This document shows, one piece after another, positions 44,635-52,753 of a stretch of 64,000 nucleotides of DNA. The notes under the pieces are model-generated. The model worked only from the letters and a program-made list of their open reading frames with translations, had not been told where the DNA came from and ran no database searches. The stretch covers positions 747,719-811,718 of the forward strand of contig NZ_LN831197.1 of assembly GCF_001375535.1 (NCBI RefSeq), given 5' to 3'. Position numbers and translations under genes: made by a program. Numbering within the stretch: the stretch's first letter is position 1; the number at the start of each line of letters is the position of its first letter. Source of the DNA: Bacillus niameyensis (GTDB taxonomy: Bacteria; Bacillota; Bacilli; Bacillales; Bacillaceae_C).

Positions 44635-45615
44635 ATGAGTTTCTTTAGAAATCAATTTGCCAATGTAATCGAATGGGAAGAATTCCGTGACGATATGATT
44701 TTCTGGAAATGGAACAACACAGAAATAAAGAAAGGAAGCAGATTAATTATCCGTCCGGGGCAAGATGCTGTTTTTTTCAATAATGGAAAAATTGAAGGGA
44801 TTTTTGAAGATGAAGGAGATTATAATATTGAATCGCAAATTATTCCCTTTTTATCAACATTAAAAGGCTTTAAATTCGGTTTTAACAGTGGGTTGCGGGT
44901 TGAAGTGCTGTTTGTGAACACGAAAGAGTTTACAGTAAAATGGGGAACAAGGAATGCTATCAATATCCCCACACAACAATTACCCGGCGGAATGCCAATT
45001 AGAGCAAATGGTACATTCCAGTTTAAAGTAAATGATTATATTGCGCTAATTGATAAAATAGTGGGAGTAAAGAATAGTTACTTAGTTGAAGACGTTAAAA
45101 TCCGCATCACTGCGGTTCTCGATCAATTGTTAATGAAGTGGATTACAAGAGAAGGTAAAGATATGTTTAATCTCCAAGCAAATGCTTTTGAAATTGCTAA
45201 GGGGATAAAAGAAGACCTTGATATGCAAATTATTGATAGCGGGATGACGATTACAGGTTTTCAAATTATGAGCTTCAATTATCCGCAAGAAATTCAAGAT
45301 ATGATTACGAAAACAGCATCTCACGGAATGATCGGTGATTTGGGCCGTTATCAGCAAGTTTCGATGACGGATGGGATTTCTTCTGGAAAGGTAAAAGGTG
45401 GCGGAGCTGCATCTGATATGGCTAGTATGATGATGGGAATGGGAGTAGCGAAAGAAATGATGAAAAATATGAGTGAGAGCCAAGATAAGCCAGTACCTCC
45501 CAGTTCCGGAAACACATCTGCAAACGAGAAAGCTAAGCCGAACTTTTGTCCAAATTGTGGAACGAAAACGAGCGGGGGCAACTTCTGTTCTAACTGTGGT
45601 CAGAAATTAGTTTAA
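44635..45615 (+). CDS. ydjI: YdjI: SPFH-domain protein with C-terminal zinc ribbon
   Basis: A 326-aa protein: MSFFRNQFANVIEWEEFRDD at the start, an SPFH/band-7-like domain (about 30-250), a Gly/Met-rich linker, and a C-terminal double Cys pair, FCPNCGTKTSGGNFCSNCGQK. The order and sequence correspond to B. subtilis YdjI, which brings PspA to the membrane with YdjG/YdjH. ATG 44635 after AAGGATGAG. A terminator-like stem (45625-45672) follows. Confidence 0.9.
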   Translation: MSFFRNQFANVIEWEEFRDDMIFWKWNNTEIKKGSRLIIRPGQDAVFFNNGKIEGIFEDEGDYNIESQIIPFLSTLKGFKFGFNSGLRVEVLFVNTKEFTVKWGTRNAINIPTQQLPGGMPIRANGTFQFKVNDYIALIDKIVGVKNSYLVEDVKIRITAVLDQLLMKWITREGKDMFNLQANAFEIAKGIKEDLDMQIIDSGMTITGFQIMSFNYPQEIQDMITKTASHGMIGDLGRYQQVSMTDGISSGKVKGGGAASDMASMMMGMGVAKEMMKNMSESQDKPVPPSSGNTSANEKAKPNFCPNCGTKTSGGNFCSNCGQKLV

Positions 45616-45624
45616 GATCTTCGC

Positions 45625-45672
45625 AATAGGCTTTCATTTCATCTTGAACGATGGATTGAAAGCTTATTTTTG
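45625..45672 (+). terminator. Probable terminator of pspA-ydjGHI
   Basis: Imperfect inverted repeat ATAGGCTTTCATTTCATC / GATGGATTGAAAGCTTAT followed by T5. Confidence 0.65.
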
Positions 45673-45796
45673 TAAATCCACTCCGTTTGAAACAATTAAT
45701 GATTCTCATTCAGTCAAGACTAGTTTATTATAGTAATATGTGTTGTAAACGATTAGAAAAATTTGTTACGATGAGTCCTAATAAAGGGGTATACAA

Positions 45797-46963
45797 ATGT
45801 CTGAGGAAAATATTACGCGAATAGTTGAAAATGGGAAAGAATACATATTGATTGGCACTGCCCACGTTTCACGTAGCAGTGCAGAACTAGTGAAAGAAGT
45901 GATTGATCAGGAAAAGCCTGATACCGTTTGTGTTGAATTGGATGAAGCTCGTTATAAATCCATTACAGAAGGCAGTAAATGGAAAGATATGGATATTTTC
46001 CAAGTGATTAAAGAAAAGAAGGCCTCCTTACTATTAATGAATTTAGCGATCTCTTCATTTCAAAAGAGAATGGCAGAACAATTTAATATTAAACCTGGCC
46101 AAGAAATGATCCAAGGCATTGAATCAGCTAAAGAAATAGATGCTAATTTAGTTCTTGCAGATCGTAATATCCAAGTAACGTTTTCAAGAATTTGGGGGAA
46201 TTTGGGGCTTAAAGGGAAATCAATGTTACTGACCCAAGTCATTTTTGGTATCTTTAGTCGAGAAACTATTTCCGAAGAAGAACTGGAAAAAATGAAATCA
46301 CAGGACATGATTGACTCCATGCTTCAGGAATTTACAGAAAGCTTTCCAAAATTGAAAACGCCTTTAATTGATGAACGTGATCAGTACCTTGCACAAAAAA
46401 TAAAAGATGCTCCGGGTAAAAAAATTGTCGCTGTATTAGGCGCTGCTCATGTCCCAGGGATTACAAATGAAATCAAAAAAGAACATGATTTGCGTGCATT
46501 ATCTCAAGTGCCAGCAAAATCAAAATGGCCGAAAATAATCGGGTGGACCATTCCGGTCTTTATTATCGCTTTGATCGCTTATACGTTTATTGCTAACCCA
46601 TCAACAGGACTTCAACAAACGCTCAGTTGGTTTTTGTGGAATGGTTCATTATCAGCGATTGGTACTGCGTTGGCTTTTGGACATCCTTTAGCTATTTTAA
46701 CAGCCTTCATTGCTGCTCCCATTACATCATTGACTCCCTTACTTGCTGCGGGGTGGTTTGCAGGATTTGTACAAGCCTATTTGCGTAGACCAAGTGTACG
46801 TGATTTCCAGACACTTTCGGAAGATGTTTTTCATTTTAAGGGCTTTTGGCAAAATAAGGTTACAAGAGCGCTATTAGTAATAATACTTGCAAATATAGGA
46901 AGTTCCATCGGTACCTTTATCGGTGGTGCAGATGTTGTCCGCTTATTTTTTAAACATTTCTAG
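45797..46963 (+). CDS. TraB/GumN-family protein with membrane domain
   Basis: A 388-aa protein. The N-terminal catalytic-like domain (about 1-235) has the family signatures LIGTAHVSRSSAELV, VCVELDEARY, LIDERDQYLA and VLGAAHVPGI (two GxxHxxG-like motifs and the ERD motif). A C-terminal region of about four membrane helices (about 250-388) follows. This is the TraB form found in bacteria and archaea, proposed to be a membrane-bound protease-like enzyme. ATG 45797 after AAAGGGG. Terminator follows; stands alone. Confidence 0.85.
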   Translation: MSEENITRIVENGKEYILIGTAHVSRSSAELVKEVIDQEKPDTVCVELDEARYKSITEGSKWKDMDIFQVIKEKKASLLLMNLAISSFQKRMAEQFNIKPGQEMIQGIESAKEIDANLVLADRNIQVTFSRIWGNLGLKGKSMLLTQVIFGIFSRETISEEELEKMKSQDMIDSMLQEFTESFPKLKTPLIDERDQYLAQKIKDAPGKKIVAVLGAAHVPGITNEIKKEHDLRALSQVPAKSKWPKIIGWTIPVFIIALIAYTFIANPSTGLQQTLSWFLWNGSLSAIGTALAFGHPLAILTAFIAAPITSLTPLLAAGWFAGFVQAYLRRPSVRDFQTLSEDVFHFKGFWQNKVTRALLVIILANIGSSIGTFIGGADVVRLFFKHF

Positions 46964-46987
46964 CAACTTGATGAATTAGGAATTCAG

Positions 46988-47022
46988 ACCTACTCGGGCA
47001 ATACAAGACCGAGTGGGTTTTT
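46988..47022 (+). terminator. Rho-independent terminator
   Basis: ACCTACTCGG / CCGAGTGGGT stem and T5 run. Confidence 0.85.
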
Positions 47023-47054
47023 CTTAATGAGTAGGGAGGAAGGGGTGCTTATTT

Positions 47055-47873
47055 ATGAAACCTGTTCTTGAAGCCGTGAACGTAAGTAAAATAATTGATG
47101 GACGTACGATACTAAAAGATATTTCTTTATTAATTAAAGAAAACCAAGCGATTGCGATCCAAGGGAAAAACGGTTCTGGTAAAAGTACATTACTAAAACT
47201 ATTTGCAGGAATTTACGAACCAACAACTGGAAAGGTTGAAAGATCGCAAACGAAAATCGGCTATGTACCAGAACATTTCCCTGAGAATTTACCTTTCAGA
47301 GTAATAGATTACCTATCTCTTGTCACATCGTTTCAGATACATTCAAAACAAAAAGTAGAACAAAGCATGAAAAGATATATCGATTTACTCGAGATCAATC
47401 CTTTTTTAAATGTCCCATTAAAACAATGTTCAAAAGGAACAAAGCAAAAGGTTGGACTTATACAAGCACTTCTTAGAGAACCATCTATCTTGTTTTTAGA
47501 TGAACCATTAACTGGTTTAGATGTTGCTACACAATCCAATCTTCAACAGCTTTTGGAAACTTTGAAAAAGGAAATGGTCATTATTTTTACGACTCATGGA
47601 GAAGAGTTAGTTGATCAATTGGCTGATCAATTATTTCTGCTAGAGGGACAGACAATTTCAAACTTTGAAAAGAAAGTTTTTATCAATAAAAAGCGAATTA
47701 AAATCAAATATAAAAATGAAGAAACAATAAGTAACCATAATTTGCTTTATCATGACCCAGATGAAAAAATTGCCTTACTCACTATAGATCCATTCCATAG
47801 TGACGAGTTATTATTAGAGTTTTTGCAGAAGGGGTGTTCCATTCTGGAAGTTAGGGAGGACGCGGGATCATGA
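47055..47873 (+). CDS. ABC transporter ATP-binding protein
   Basis: A 272-aa ABC ATPase: Walker A GKNGSGKST, a Q-loop-region YVPEHFPENL, a short signature CSKGTKQK (in place of LSGGQ, as in some ABC-2-linked ATPases), Walker B ILFLDEPLTGLD, and switch His in TTHGEEL. The C-terminal ~70 residues are non-conserved. ATG 47055 lies after GGGAGGAAGGGG. Overlaps the permease gene by four bases. Substrate unknown; bacteriocin-immunity or lipid-type export are possibilities. Confidence 0.82.
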   Translation: MKPVLEAVNVSKIIDGRTILKDISLLIKENQAIAIQGKNGSGKSTLLKLFAGIYEPTTGKVERSQTKIGYVPEHFPENLPFRVIDYLSLVTSFQIHSKQKVEQSMKRYIDLLEINPFLNVPLKQCSKGTKQKVGLIQALLREPSILFLDEPLTGLDVATQSNLQQLLETLKKEMVIIFTTHGEELVDQLADQLFLLEGQTISNFEKKVFINKKRIKIKYKNEETISNHNLLYHDPDEKIALLTIDPFHSDELLLEFLQKGCSILEVREDAGS

Positions 47874-48574
47874 TTGGCTTCATTCGTTATCAATGTACTC
47901 GATATATTCGTTCATTGAAGTTCATTCCGCCTATAACGATTTTTTTCATATGGAGCATAACTTTTTATACTTATAAAGGAGTACCAACTTTAAGTAGTTA
48001 TGGTGTCTCAAGCGTCGTCATTTATTTAACAATGACATGGATTGGAATGAGTGTGTTTACACTAGAGGAAGAAAATGAAAAACAATTACTATTTACACAG
48101 TTGGGAAGCAAATTTCGTTTTCTATTTGGTAAATGGAGTCTTTGTTTACTAATAGCGATTTTGTTACTAGTTTTTGCTATTTTATATCCGATCATTATTG
48201 GTAGTTTCAAGACAGCCATTACGCCTCTACATATCGGTCTTTCCATATTCATTCATTTTCTGTTTTCTATTCTCGGTTTAGTAGTAGGATCATTTTTTAG
48301 TATAACTACTTTTGGTAGAAAGAAATATTCATGGTTGGCTGCTATGCTTATTAATATTCTATCGATTGTATCAGAAGGAATGATTGCAAAAATTGCTTGG
48401 TTGAAGTGGATCTTTTTTATCTTACCACCCGTCGGCAAGATGATGAATTATTTCAGCAATGAAGATTTTTTCAATGTGGAAATAGGTTTACGATTACTAC
48501 TCTTATGGGGTATTATCTATACGGTGATCGCCTTTACTGTTGTTACAAAAATGTTTATAAAAGCAGAGAGATAA
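47870..48574 (+). CDS. ABC transporter membrane protein
   Basis: A 234-aa polytopic membrane protein with about six hydrophobic segments and a soluble loop EEENEKQLLFTQLGSKFRFL after the second. It overlaps and follows its ATPase partner, forming a two-gene ABC-2-like transporter. I recognise no subfamily motif. No terminator is obvious before the ZTP riboswitch leader that follows. Confidence 0.75.
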   Translation: MIGFIRYQCTRYIRSLKFIPPITIFFIWSITFYTYKGVPTLSSYGVSSVVIYLTMTWIGMSVFTLEEENEKQLLFTQLGSKFRFLFGKWSLCLLIAILLLVFAILYPIIIGSFKTAITPLHIGLSIFIHFLFSILGLVVGSFFSITTFGRKKYSWLAAMLINILSIVSEGMIAKIAWLKWIFFILPPVGKMMNYFSNEDFFNVEIGLRLLLLWGIIYTVIAFTVVTKMFIKAER

Positions 48575-48622
48575 ATCCGAGTCACACTTAGCGAATTAAT
48601 CAAATAATTTAAATTAAAGGGA

Positions 48623-48651
48623 TTGATAAAAGAGAACGAATATTTTATACT
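48623..48651 (+). promoter_or_regulatory. Sigma-A promoter of the ZTP-controlled unit
   Basis: TTGATA (48623-48628), 17-base spacer, TATACT (48646-48651); each box differs by one base from consensus. It would start transcription about 10 bases before the riboswitch. Confidence 0.8.
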
Positions 48652-48667
48652 TACAATAAATTACAAG

Positions 48668-48767
48668 TATACGTGACTGGCGTAACGTGGAGGACCACGA
48701 GGGAGCGTATATTACAGATGCCGTACGCCTGGGCTAAGTATTTGATCCATGATCAAATACTTTTTTT
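48668..48767 (+). ncRNA. ZTP (pfl-type) riboswitch with terminator
   Basis: The conserved pfl/ZTP blocks are present in order: GTGACTGGCG (48673-48682), the ACGTGG...ACCACGAGGGAGCG hairpin region (48685-48706), and CCGTACGCCTGGGC (48721-48734) that forms the pseudoknot arm. A terminator stem AGTATTTGATC / GATCAAATACT and T7 tract follow (48738-48767). These aptamers bind ZMP/ZTP, the signal of 10-formyl-tetrahydrofolate shortage, and usually turn on purine or folate genes. Here the downstream genes are a DJ-1/PfpI and a VOC protein, and the terminator stem does not clearly overlap the aptamer. Confidence 0.9.
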
Positions 48768-48797
48768 ATTTTCCATTGTAAAGGGAAGTGAAAGGCA

Positions 48798-49400
48798 ATG
48801 AGGATAGGGTTCGTATTATTTGACGGCATGACAAACATGGATTTTGCTGGATTTTATGAAGCAATTACTTGGCTAGCAATCCTGGAGGCGAAAGAAAATG
48901 TAACATGGTCATTTTGTGCTAATAAAGCGGATGTGACAGATGACCGAGGGCTAAATATGAAAGTAACTGAAGTGCTACCAGATTTAGGGAAATTTGATTT
49001 AGTTTTTCTTCCAGGCGGCATATCTACAAGAATGCTTCGGTATGACGATATGTTCGTGGAATGGATCCAAACCGCTAAGACTGCTACTTATAAGGTTTCC
49101 GTTTGTACAGGGGCGCTGTTATTAGGCGCAGCTGGATTTTTACATGATAAAAGAGCGACTACTAACTCGTCAGCATACGAATTATTAACACCATACTGTG
49201 CGGAAGTTATAAAGGCACGGGTTGTAAGAGATGGCAACATTGTTACTGGGGGAGGCGTTACTTCTTCAATTGACCTAGGTCTGTATATGGTCGAAATGTT
49301 AACGAATTCTGAAGTTGCCCGACAGGTGCAAAATAAACTGGAGTATCCCTATTATCAAGTTGGCAACTTGGGGGATATTTACATGGGGAGGCAGCAATGA
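48798..49400 (+). CDS. DJ-1/PfpI family protein
   Basis: A 200-aa glutamine-amidotransferase-like protein with the DJ-1/PfpI fold: GFVLFDGMTNMDFAGFYEA (the Glu near the active site), VFLPGGISTRML, and the nucleophile elbow VSVCTGALLLGAAGFL (Cys about 102). It is closest in style to the isonitrile-hydratase/ThiJ subgroup. ATG 48798 after AGGGAAGTGAAAGG. Lies under the ZTP riboswitch and overlaps the VOC gene (ATGA). The reaction is unknown; a role in folate, purine or one-carbon stress is suggested by control only. Confidence 0.85.
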   Translation: MRIGFVLFDGMTNMDFAGFYEAITWLAILEAKENVTWSFCANKADVTDDRGLNMKVTEVLPDLGKFDLVFLPGGISTRMLRYDDMFVEWIQTAKTATYKVSVCTGALLLGAAGFLHDKRATTNSSAYELLTPYCAEVIKARVVRDGNIVTGGGVTSSIDLGLYMVEMLTNSEVARQVQNKLEYPYYQVGNLGDIYMGRQQ

Positions 49401-49747
49401 TTAATCATTTAAATCTTGTTGTTATTTATTCGAGTAACTTAGAGGTATCAGTTTCATTTTATCAAAATCTTGGACTTACATTTAACAAAGAACAGCACGG
49501 TAATGGTCCTCAGCATTATTCATGTGAATTTGAAAATCTTATATTCGAGTTATATCCCAGCTCAAACGGGATTGTAGATGTGAGTACACGTATTGGATTT
49601 AACGTAATAGACTTGGAACATATAGTTGAAAGTCTTCGTTCTAATGGTAGCTTAATTATTAATGAACCAACTATTAGCTCTTGGGGAAAACGTGCTGTTG
49701 TGCAAGATCCAAATGGCTATAAAGTTGAGTTGCTTGAAAGCATATAA
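49397..49747 (+). CDS. VOC (glyoxalase/bleomycin-resistance fold) protein
   Basis: A 116-aa single VOC-domain protein: HLNLVVIYSSNLEVSVSFYQ at the start (metal-ligand His3-type position), a central YSCEFENLIFELYP strand pair, and VVQDPNGYKVELLES with the C-terminal Glu ligand. ATG overlaps the DJ-1 stop; GGGGAGG precedes it. Metal-dependent small-molecule enzyme or binding protein, substrate unknown. It shares the ZTP-controlled transcript. Confidence 0.85.
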   Translation: MINHLNLVVIYSSNLEVSVSFYQNLGLTFNKEQHGNGPQHYSCEFENLIFELYPSSNGIVDVSTRIGFNVIDLEHIVESLRSNGSLIINEPTISSWGKRAVVQDPNGYKVELLESI

Positions 49748-49833
49748 AGGTCGTTACTCAATTAAATTTACAATCGAGAAGGAATGCTATTTTCTGTAGA
49801 CAATATCAAATAAAAAATACAGGTGTTAATAAA

Positions 49834-49870
49834 GGAAGATAATCGACAAAATAAAAGTAGATTATCTTCC
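49834..49870 (-). terminator. Terminator of the gdnCD operon
   Basis: GGAAGATAATC / GATTATCTTCC stem; on the minus strand it is followed by TTTATT. Confidence 0.75.
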
Positions 49871-49893
49871 CCATGCAACATACGATAACTCAT

Positions 49894-50208
49894 TTACGAG
49901 ACAAGTTTTAACCCAACAGCAGCTCCTAATATGATTCCTATGAAAACAAGCCTTCTCCAGTCTCTTGATTCGCCATATAAAAGCATGCCTAAAATGGCAC
50001 CACCAGAAGCTCCAATTCCGGTCCATATTGCATAAGCTGTGCCCATAGGAAGTGTTTCCATTGAATATGCAAGAAATAAAAAACTTGCACCAAATCCAAG
50101 AATTAAAAGAACTAATGATTGCCAATTACGATCATTGTGCAATTTATTAATCATTACTACACCAAACATTTCACATAAACCCGCTAAGATTAAGGAAATC
50201 CATGCCAT
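49894..50208 (-). CDS. gdnD: SMR-family guanidinium exporter subunit GdnD (YkkD-like)
   Basis: A 104-aa four-helix small multidrug resistance protein: [20 protein letters not shown] with the essential membrane Glu14, then METLPMGTAYAIWTGIGASG and the final helix. It pairs with the upstream SMR gene; the two overlap by one base. As the operon has a guanidine-I riboswitch, it is best read as YkkD/GdnD, half of the heterodimeric guanidinium/proton exchanger. Size and sequence match. Confidence 0.9.
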   Translation of the reverse strand: MAWISLILAGLCEMFGVVMINKLHNDRNWQSLVLLILGFGASFLFLAYSMETLPMGTAYAIWTGIGASGGAILGMLLYGESRDWRRLVFIGIILGAAVGLKLVS

Positions 50209-50549
50209 TAGATATCATCGCCTTCCTGAATGTTGTCTTTTGTAACTAATTTCAAGCCAATGACTCCTGCTATTAAGGCTAAAATTAGAAGTATTTTTGC
50301 TACTTTAAAAGGTTCACCAAAGAATAGAATCTCAGAAAAGACCGTTCCAGCAGTTCCTAATCCAACAAAAACGGCATAAACAGTTCCCACAGGTAGTTTT
50401 CGTCCAGCCATAATCATTACATAAAAACTAATAACGATAGAAATAACCGTTCCGGTCCAGGTCCAAAAATCGTTAGCATGTTTTAAGCCAATAACCCACA
50501 AAACTTCGAAAAAAGCAGCAATAATTACCTTAAGCCAGTCTTTATTCAT
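50208..50549 (-). CDS. gdnC: SMR-family guanidinium exporter subunit GdnC (YkkC-like)
   Basis: A 113-aa four-helix SMR protein: [20 protein letters not shown] with the membrane Glu (residue 15), then [20 protein letters not shown] and a final helix followed by a short polar tail. First gene after the guanidine-I riboswitch; GGAGGTTGTTTAA precedes ATG 50549 on the minus strand. Forms the exporter with GdnD. In B. subtilis ykkCD is controlled the same way. Confidence 0.92.
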   Translation of the reverse strand: MNKDWLKVIIAAFFEVLWVIGLKHANDFWTWTGTVISIVISFYVMIMAGRKLPVGTVYAVFVGLGTAGTVFSEILFFGEPFKVAKILLILALIAGVIGLKLVTKDNIQEGDDI

Positions 50550-50582
50550 TTAAACAACCTCCGATTTTATCATTTTGAAAAC

Positions 50583-50709
50583 AAAAAAAAAGCCTAGGAG
50601 ATAACTGTAAACAGTTTCTCCCAGGCTTTTATCCTTCCGTGACACAGTGTTTAGCTGTGAGTCTTCTCTCGGACCAGACCAACATAGTGATTGTTGCGGA
50701 ACCCTAGAA
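50583..50709 (-). ncRNA. Guanidine-I (ykkC) riboswitch with terminator
   Basis: Reading the minus strand, the ykkC consensus blocks appear in order: TCTAGGGTTCCGC, GGTCTGGTCCGAGAG, then GTCACGGAAGGATAAAAGCC and TGGGAGA. The last block is also the 5' arm of a terminator (AAGCCTGGGAGA pairing with TCTCCTAGGCTT) ending in T9 at 50583-50591. Guanidinium binding should hold the last block in the aptamer and prevent termination, switching on gdnC-gdnD. Sequence identity to the class is unmistakable. Confidence 0.96.
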
Positions 50710-50736
50710 AACATTTAACATATGCAATTATCTTGT

Positions 50737-50764
50737 ATTATATACATTTTTATACATTAGTCAA
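50737..50764 (-). promoter_or_regulatory. Sigma-A promoter of the guanidine-riboswitch operon
   Basis: On the minus strand: TTGACT (50764-50759), 16-base spacer, TATAAT (50742-50737), about 30 bases upstream of the aptamer. Confidence 0.8.
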
Positions 50765-50806
50765 TAATTTGATGGTAAAAACATCGAAGGGATTACATAC
50801 AGAACG

Positions 50807-51484
50807 TTATCGCTTATGTGTTTTTATATATTGACTGTTATGATAACGGGTAACTCCAATTACCACAACAATTAGAGCAACTCCACTGGACATTTTATTA
50901 AATATATTGACCCTTGGATAGATCGACTCGATATAAACTATGCAATCTACGAGCACAGGATCATTTAAAATACTAGTAACAGCGCTTTTAGCAATAAAAC
51001 CTCCGGCAATGATAGTTATCCAAGAAAAATTGATAGCTAGCTTTATAATAAATGGTAAAAAAAAGAATGAAATTAGGAGACTAGAGAAGATACCAAGTAT
51101 TAAGTATAATCGTGTTTCTGATATGCCTGAAATGATTATGACACTATCCATACTAATCAAAAAGTCTGTCCCCACTATGAGGAATAAAACTTTAAGTCTC
51201 GCCCATAGGGAGTAATTAGGTCTAATCTCATCTAACATTACCGGCCGAGTCGCAAATTTAAAGGCAATATAAAGTAAAATCATTCCCATTAATAATTGGA
51301 TCATAGGAAGATAGGAAAAACCATTGATTAAGATAATATACAGGGTCCTTGTAAGTGTTAGCATAACGACAGCAGGAAAGGCTATTCTCAAATAAGAATG
51401 TTTGCGTAAGATTGCACCTAGAATTAATAAATTATCAATGTCACTAATAAAAGTTATGAAAAAAACACTTAAAAATCCCTGCAT
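50807..51484 (-). CDS. TerC-like integral membrane protein
   Basis: A 225-aa protein with about seven hydrophobic helices and TerC-type acidic intramembrane motifs: ISDIDNLLILGAIL (first helix) and GTDFLISMDSVIIISG (around 105-120). In standard TerC proteins the second motif is usually xLDNV; here Asp-Ser replaces Asp-Asn. TerC homologues in Bacillus (YkoY, YceF, YjbE) export or metallate with Mn2+. I see no yybP-ykoY riboswitch upstream. ATG 51484 follows GAGGCG. Family likely, metal role inferred. Confidence 0.65.
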   Translation of the reverse strand: MQGFLSVFFITFISDIDNLLILGAILRKHSYLRIAFPAVVMLTLTRTLYIILINGFSYLPMIQLLMGMILLYIAFKFATRPVMLDEIRPNYSLWARLKVLFLIVGTDFLISMDSVIIISGISETRLYLILGIFSSLLISFFFLPFIIKLAINFSWITIIAGGFIAKSAVTSILNDPVLVDCIVYIESIYPRVNIFNKMSSGVALIVVVIGVTRYHNSQYIKTHKR

Positions 51485-51657
51485 TTAAACGCCTCTTTTT
51501 CTTATCCTTTTTCTATTTGTATGTAAAAATTTCAGTTTAATATCAAAAGAATTTCATCTGTAAACCTCTGTTTGAAAGGAGCATTTAAGTTTTAAAAGAG
51601 GGAGGAGGGTGATGTAAAGCTCAATTGACCTATGGTACTGCCAACTAATTTATTAAT

Positions 51658-51691
51658 CGAAAAGAACCTCCGTGTTACAAAAGAGGTTCTT
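51658..51691 (-). terminator. Terminator-like hairpin after the 51717 gene
   Basis: AAGAACCTC / GAGGTTCTT stem with a 12-base loop, followed on the minus strand by TTTTCG. Confidence 0.7.
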
Positions 51692-51716
51692 CAACGATAT
51701 TTCTATTTAAAATATA

Positions 51717-52403
51717 TTACCAAAGTACAAAAATCGCTCCATTTTCTTCATAAATATTGTAGAAAAGATAATTGCCTAGATCTATATTAACTTCCTTACC
51801 TGTTTCTAAGACGGTCTCTATATTTTCTAATAGTCCGGTATATTCTTTAAAATCATCATCAGCAAAAAATTCTAAGAGAATTTCACTATCTTCAACTAAA
51901 GATGTAGCGATGCCTGTGCTCATTTGAAAAATTGGTGCTTCATCTTTCACTATTGCAAAGCAATCGCTGTACGGGATAGCGTATAAAGTAGCATCATTTT
52001 TTTGGGCAATGTTGCTTAAAGCTGCAAATTTTTCCTCATGCATGATATTAACATATCTATCACCATCTATAGTTATTTCATCATTAGCGACTTTAACTAT
52101 TTCTTCACTCGAATTTTCGGCAGCTTGGTTTTGGTTATCAATTACCTTATTTTCAATTTCACTTACAAGCTCAGATGACTCATTTTCTTTTCCAACGTTG
52201 TCGATTTTACTATTAGCAAGTTCATCTGGTTCTTCAATAAGATCTTTTTCAATACTAGACACATCTTGATTTAAGGGGATATATGTTTCATCTGCAGCAA
52301 CAGAAGTAGCGGTCGCCAACTTCGGAGTTCCTTCATACTGAAATATTACCATAACTAAAAACAATAAAGATATCATGACCATTCTATAACAGTTTCGTTT
52401 CAT
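51717..52403 (-). CDS. Exported protein of unknown function
   Basis: A 228-aa protein with a basic start and hydrophobic signal or anchor segment (about 6-24). Then an acidic, Ser/Glu/Asn-rich low-complexity linker (about 35-105) and a compact C-terminal domain (about 105-228; DGDRYVNIMHEEKFAALSNI, ending YNIYEENGAIFVLW). No lipobox, catalytic motif or sorting signal. I recognise no family. AGGGGGAATTATTA precedes ATG 52403 on the minus strand. Monocistronic. Confidence 0.6.
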   Translation of the reverse strand: MKRNCYRMVMISLLFLVMVIFQYEGTPKLATATSVAADETYIPLNQDVSSIEKDLIEEPDELANSKIDNVGKENESSELVSEIENKVIDNQNQAAENSSEEIVKVANDEITIDGDRYVNIMHEEKFAALSNIAQKNDATLYAIPYSDCFAIVKDEAPIFQMSTGIATSLVEDSEILLEFFADDDFKEYTGLLENIETVLETGKEVNIDLGNYLFYNIYEENGAIFVLW

Positions 52404-52640
52404 TAATAATTCCCCCTTAAAAGACGTTCATTATCATAGACGGATTTAGGTTATAAAAAGTTTCAGTTTTTTACCAAGAATATTTCAATTGTTACAAGGT
52501 CGTTACAAAAGATGCAATAAAACGACCTTTTTCCCCTTAATTTGTATATTCCCTTTAGGTAAATCTATCAAACATTTATACCTCCTTAAATAAATGTTGT
52601 GGTAAAATTATTTTATACTATTTGAAAGTGAGTGATTTTT

Positions 52641-52697
52641 GTGAAAGTGGGAAAATCGGTTGTTAAAGTTATGAATTATGAGGTACGAAAGGGATAA
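52641..52697 (+). other. Possible 18-codon leader ORF and hairpin before the methyltransferase gene
   Basis: A GTG-started frame of 18 codons (MKVGKSVVKVMNYEVRKG) ends inside a hairpin (52685-52724: ACGAAAGG ... CCTTTCGT, inner CAG/CTG). The hairpin has no T tail on either strand. The arrangement could be a translated leader, but its ribosome site is weak (GAAAGTGAG). The rest of the 350-base divergent gap (52404-52753) shows only promoter-like AT-rich DNA. Confidence 0.3.
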
Positions 52698-52753
52698 ACA
52701 GTTTTTTTATGCTGTTCCTTTCGTGCGTAAAAAAACACGGAGGGTTAGTGGAT

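Noticed and set aside
48668-48767. The leader before the DJ-1 gene as a glycine, SAM or purine riboswitch
   Set aside because: The ordered blocks GTGACTGGCG, GGGAGCG and CGCCTGGGC are those of the pfl/ZTP class; other class signatures are absent.
51485-51660. yybP-ykoY (Mn2+) riboswitch before the TerC-like gene
   Set aside because: TerC genes often have one, but I find no matching conserved blocks on the minus strand upstream of 51484.
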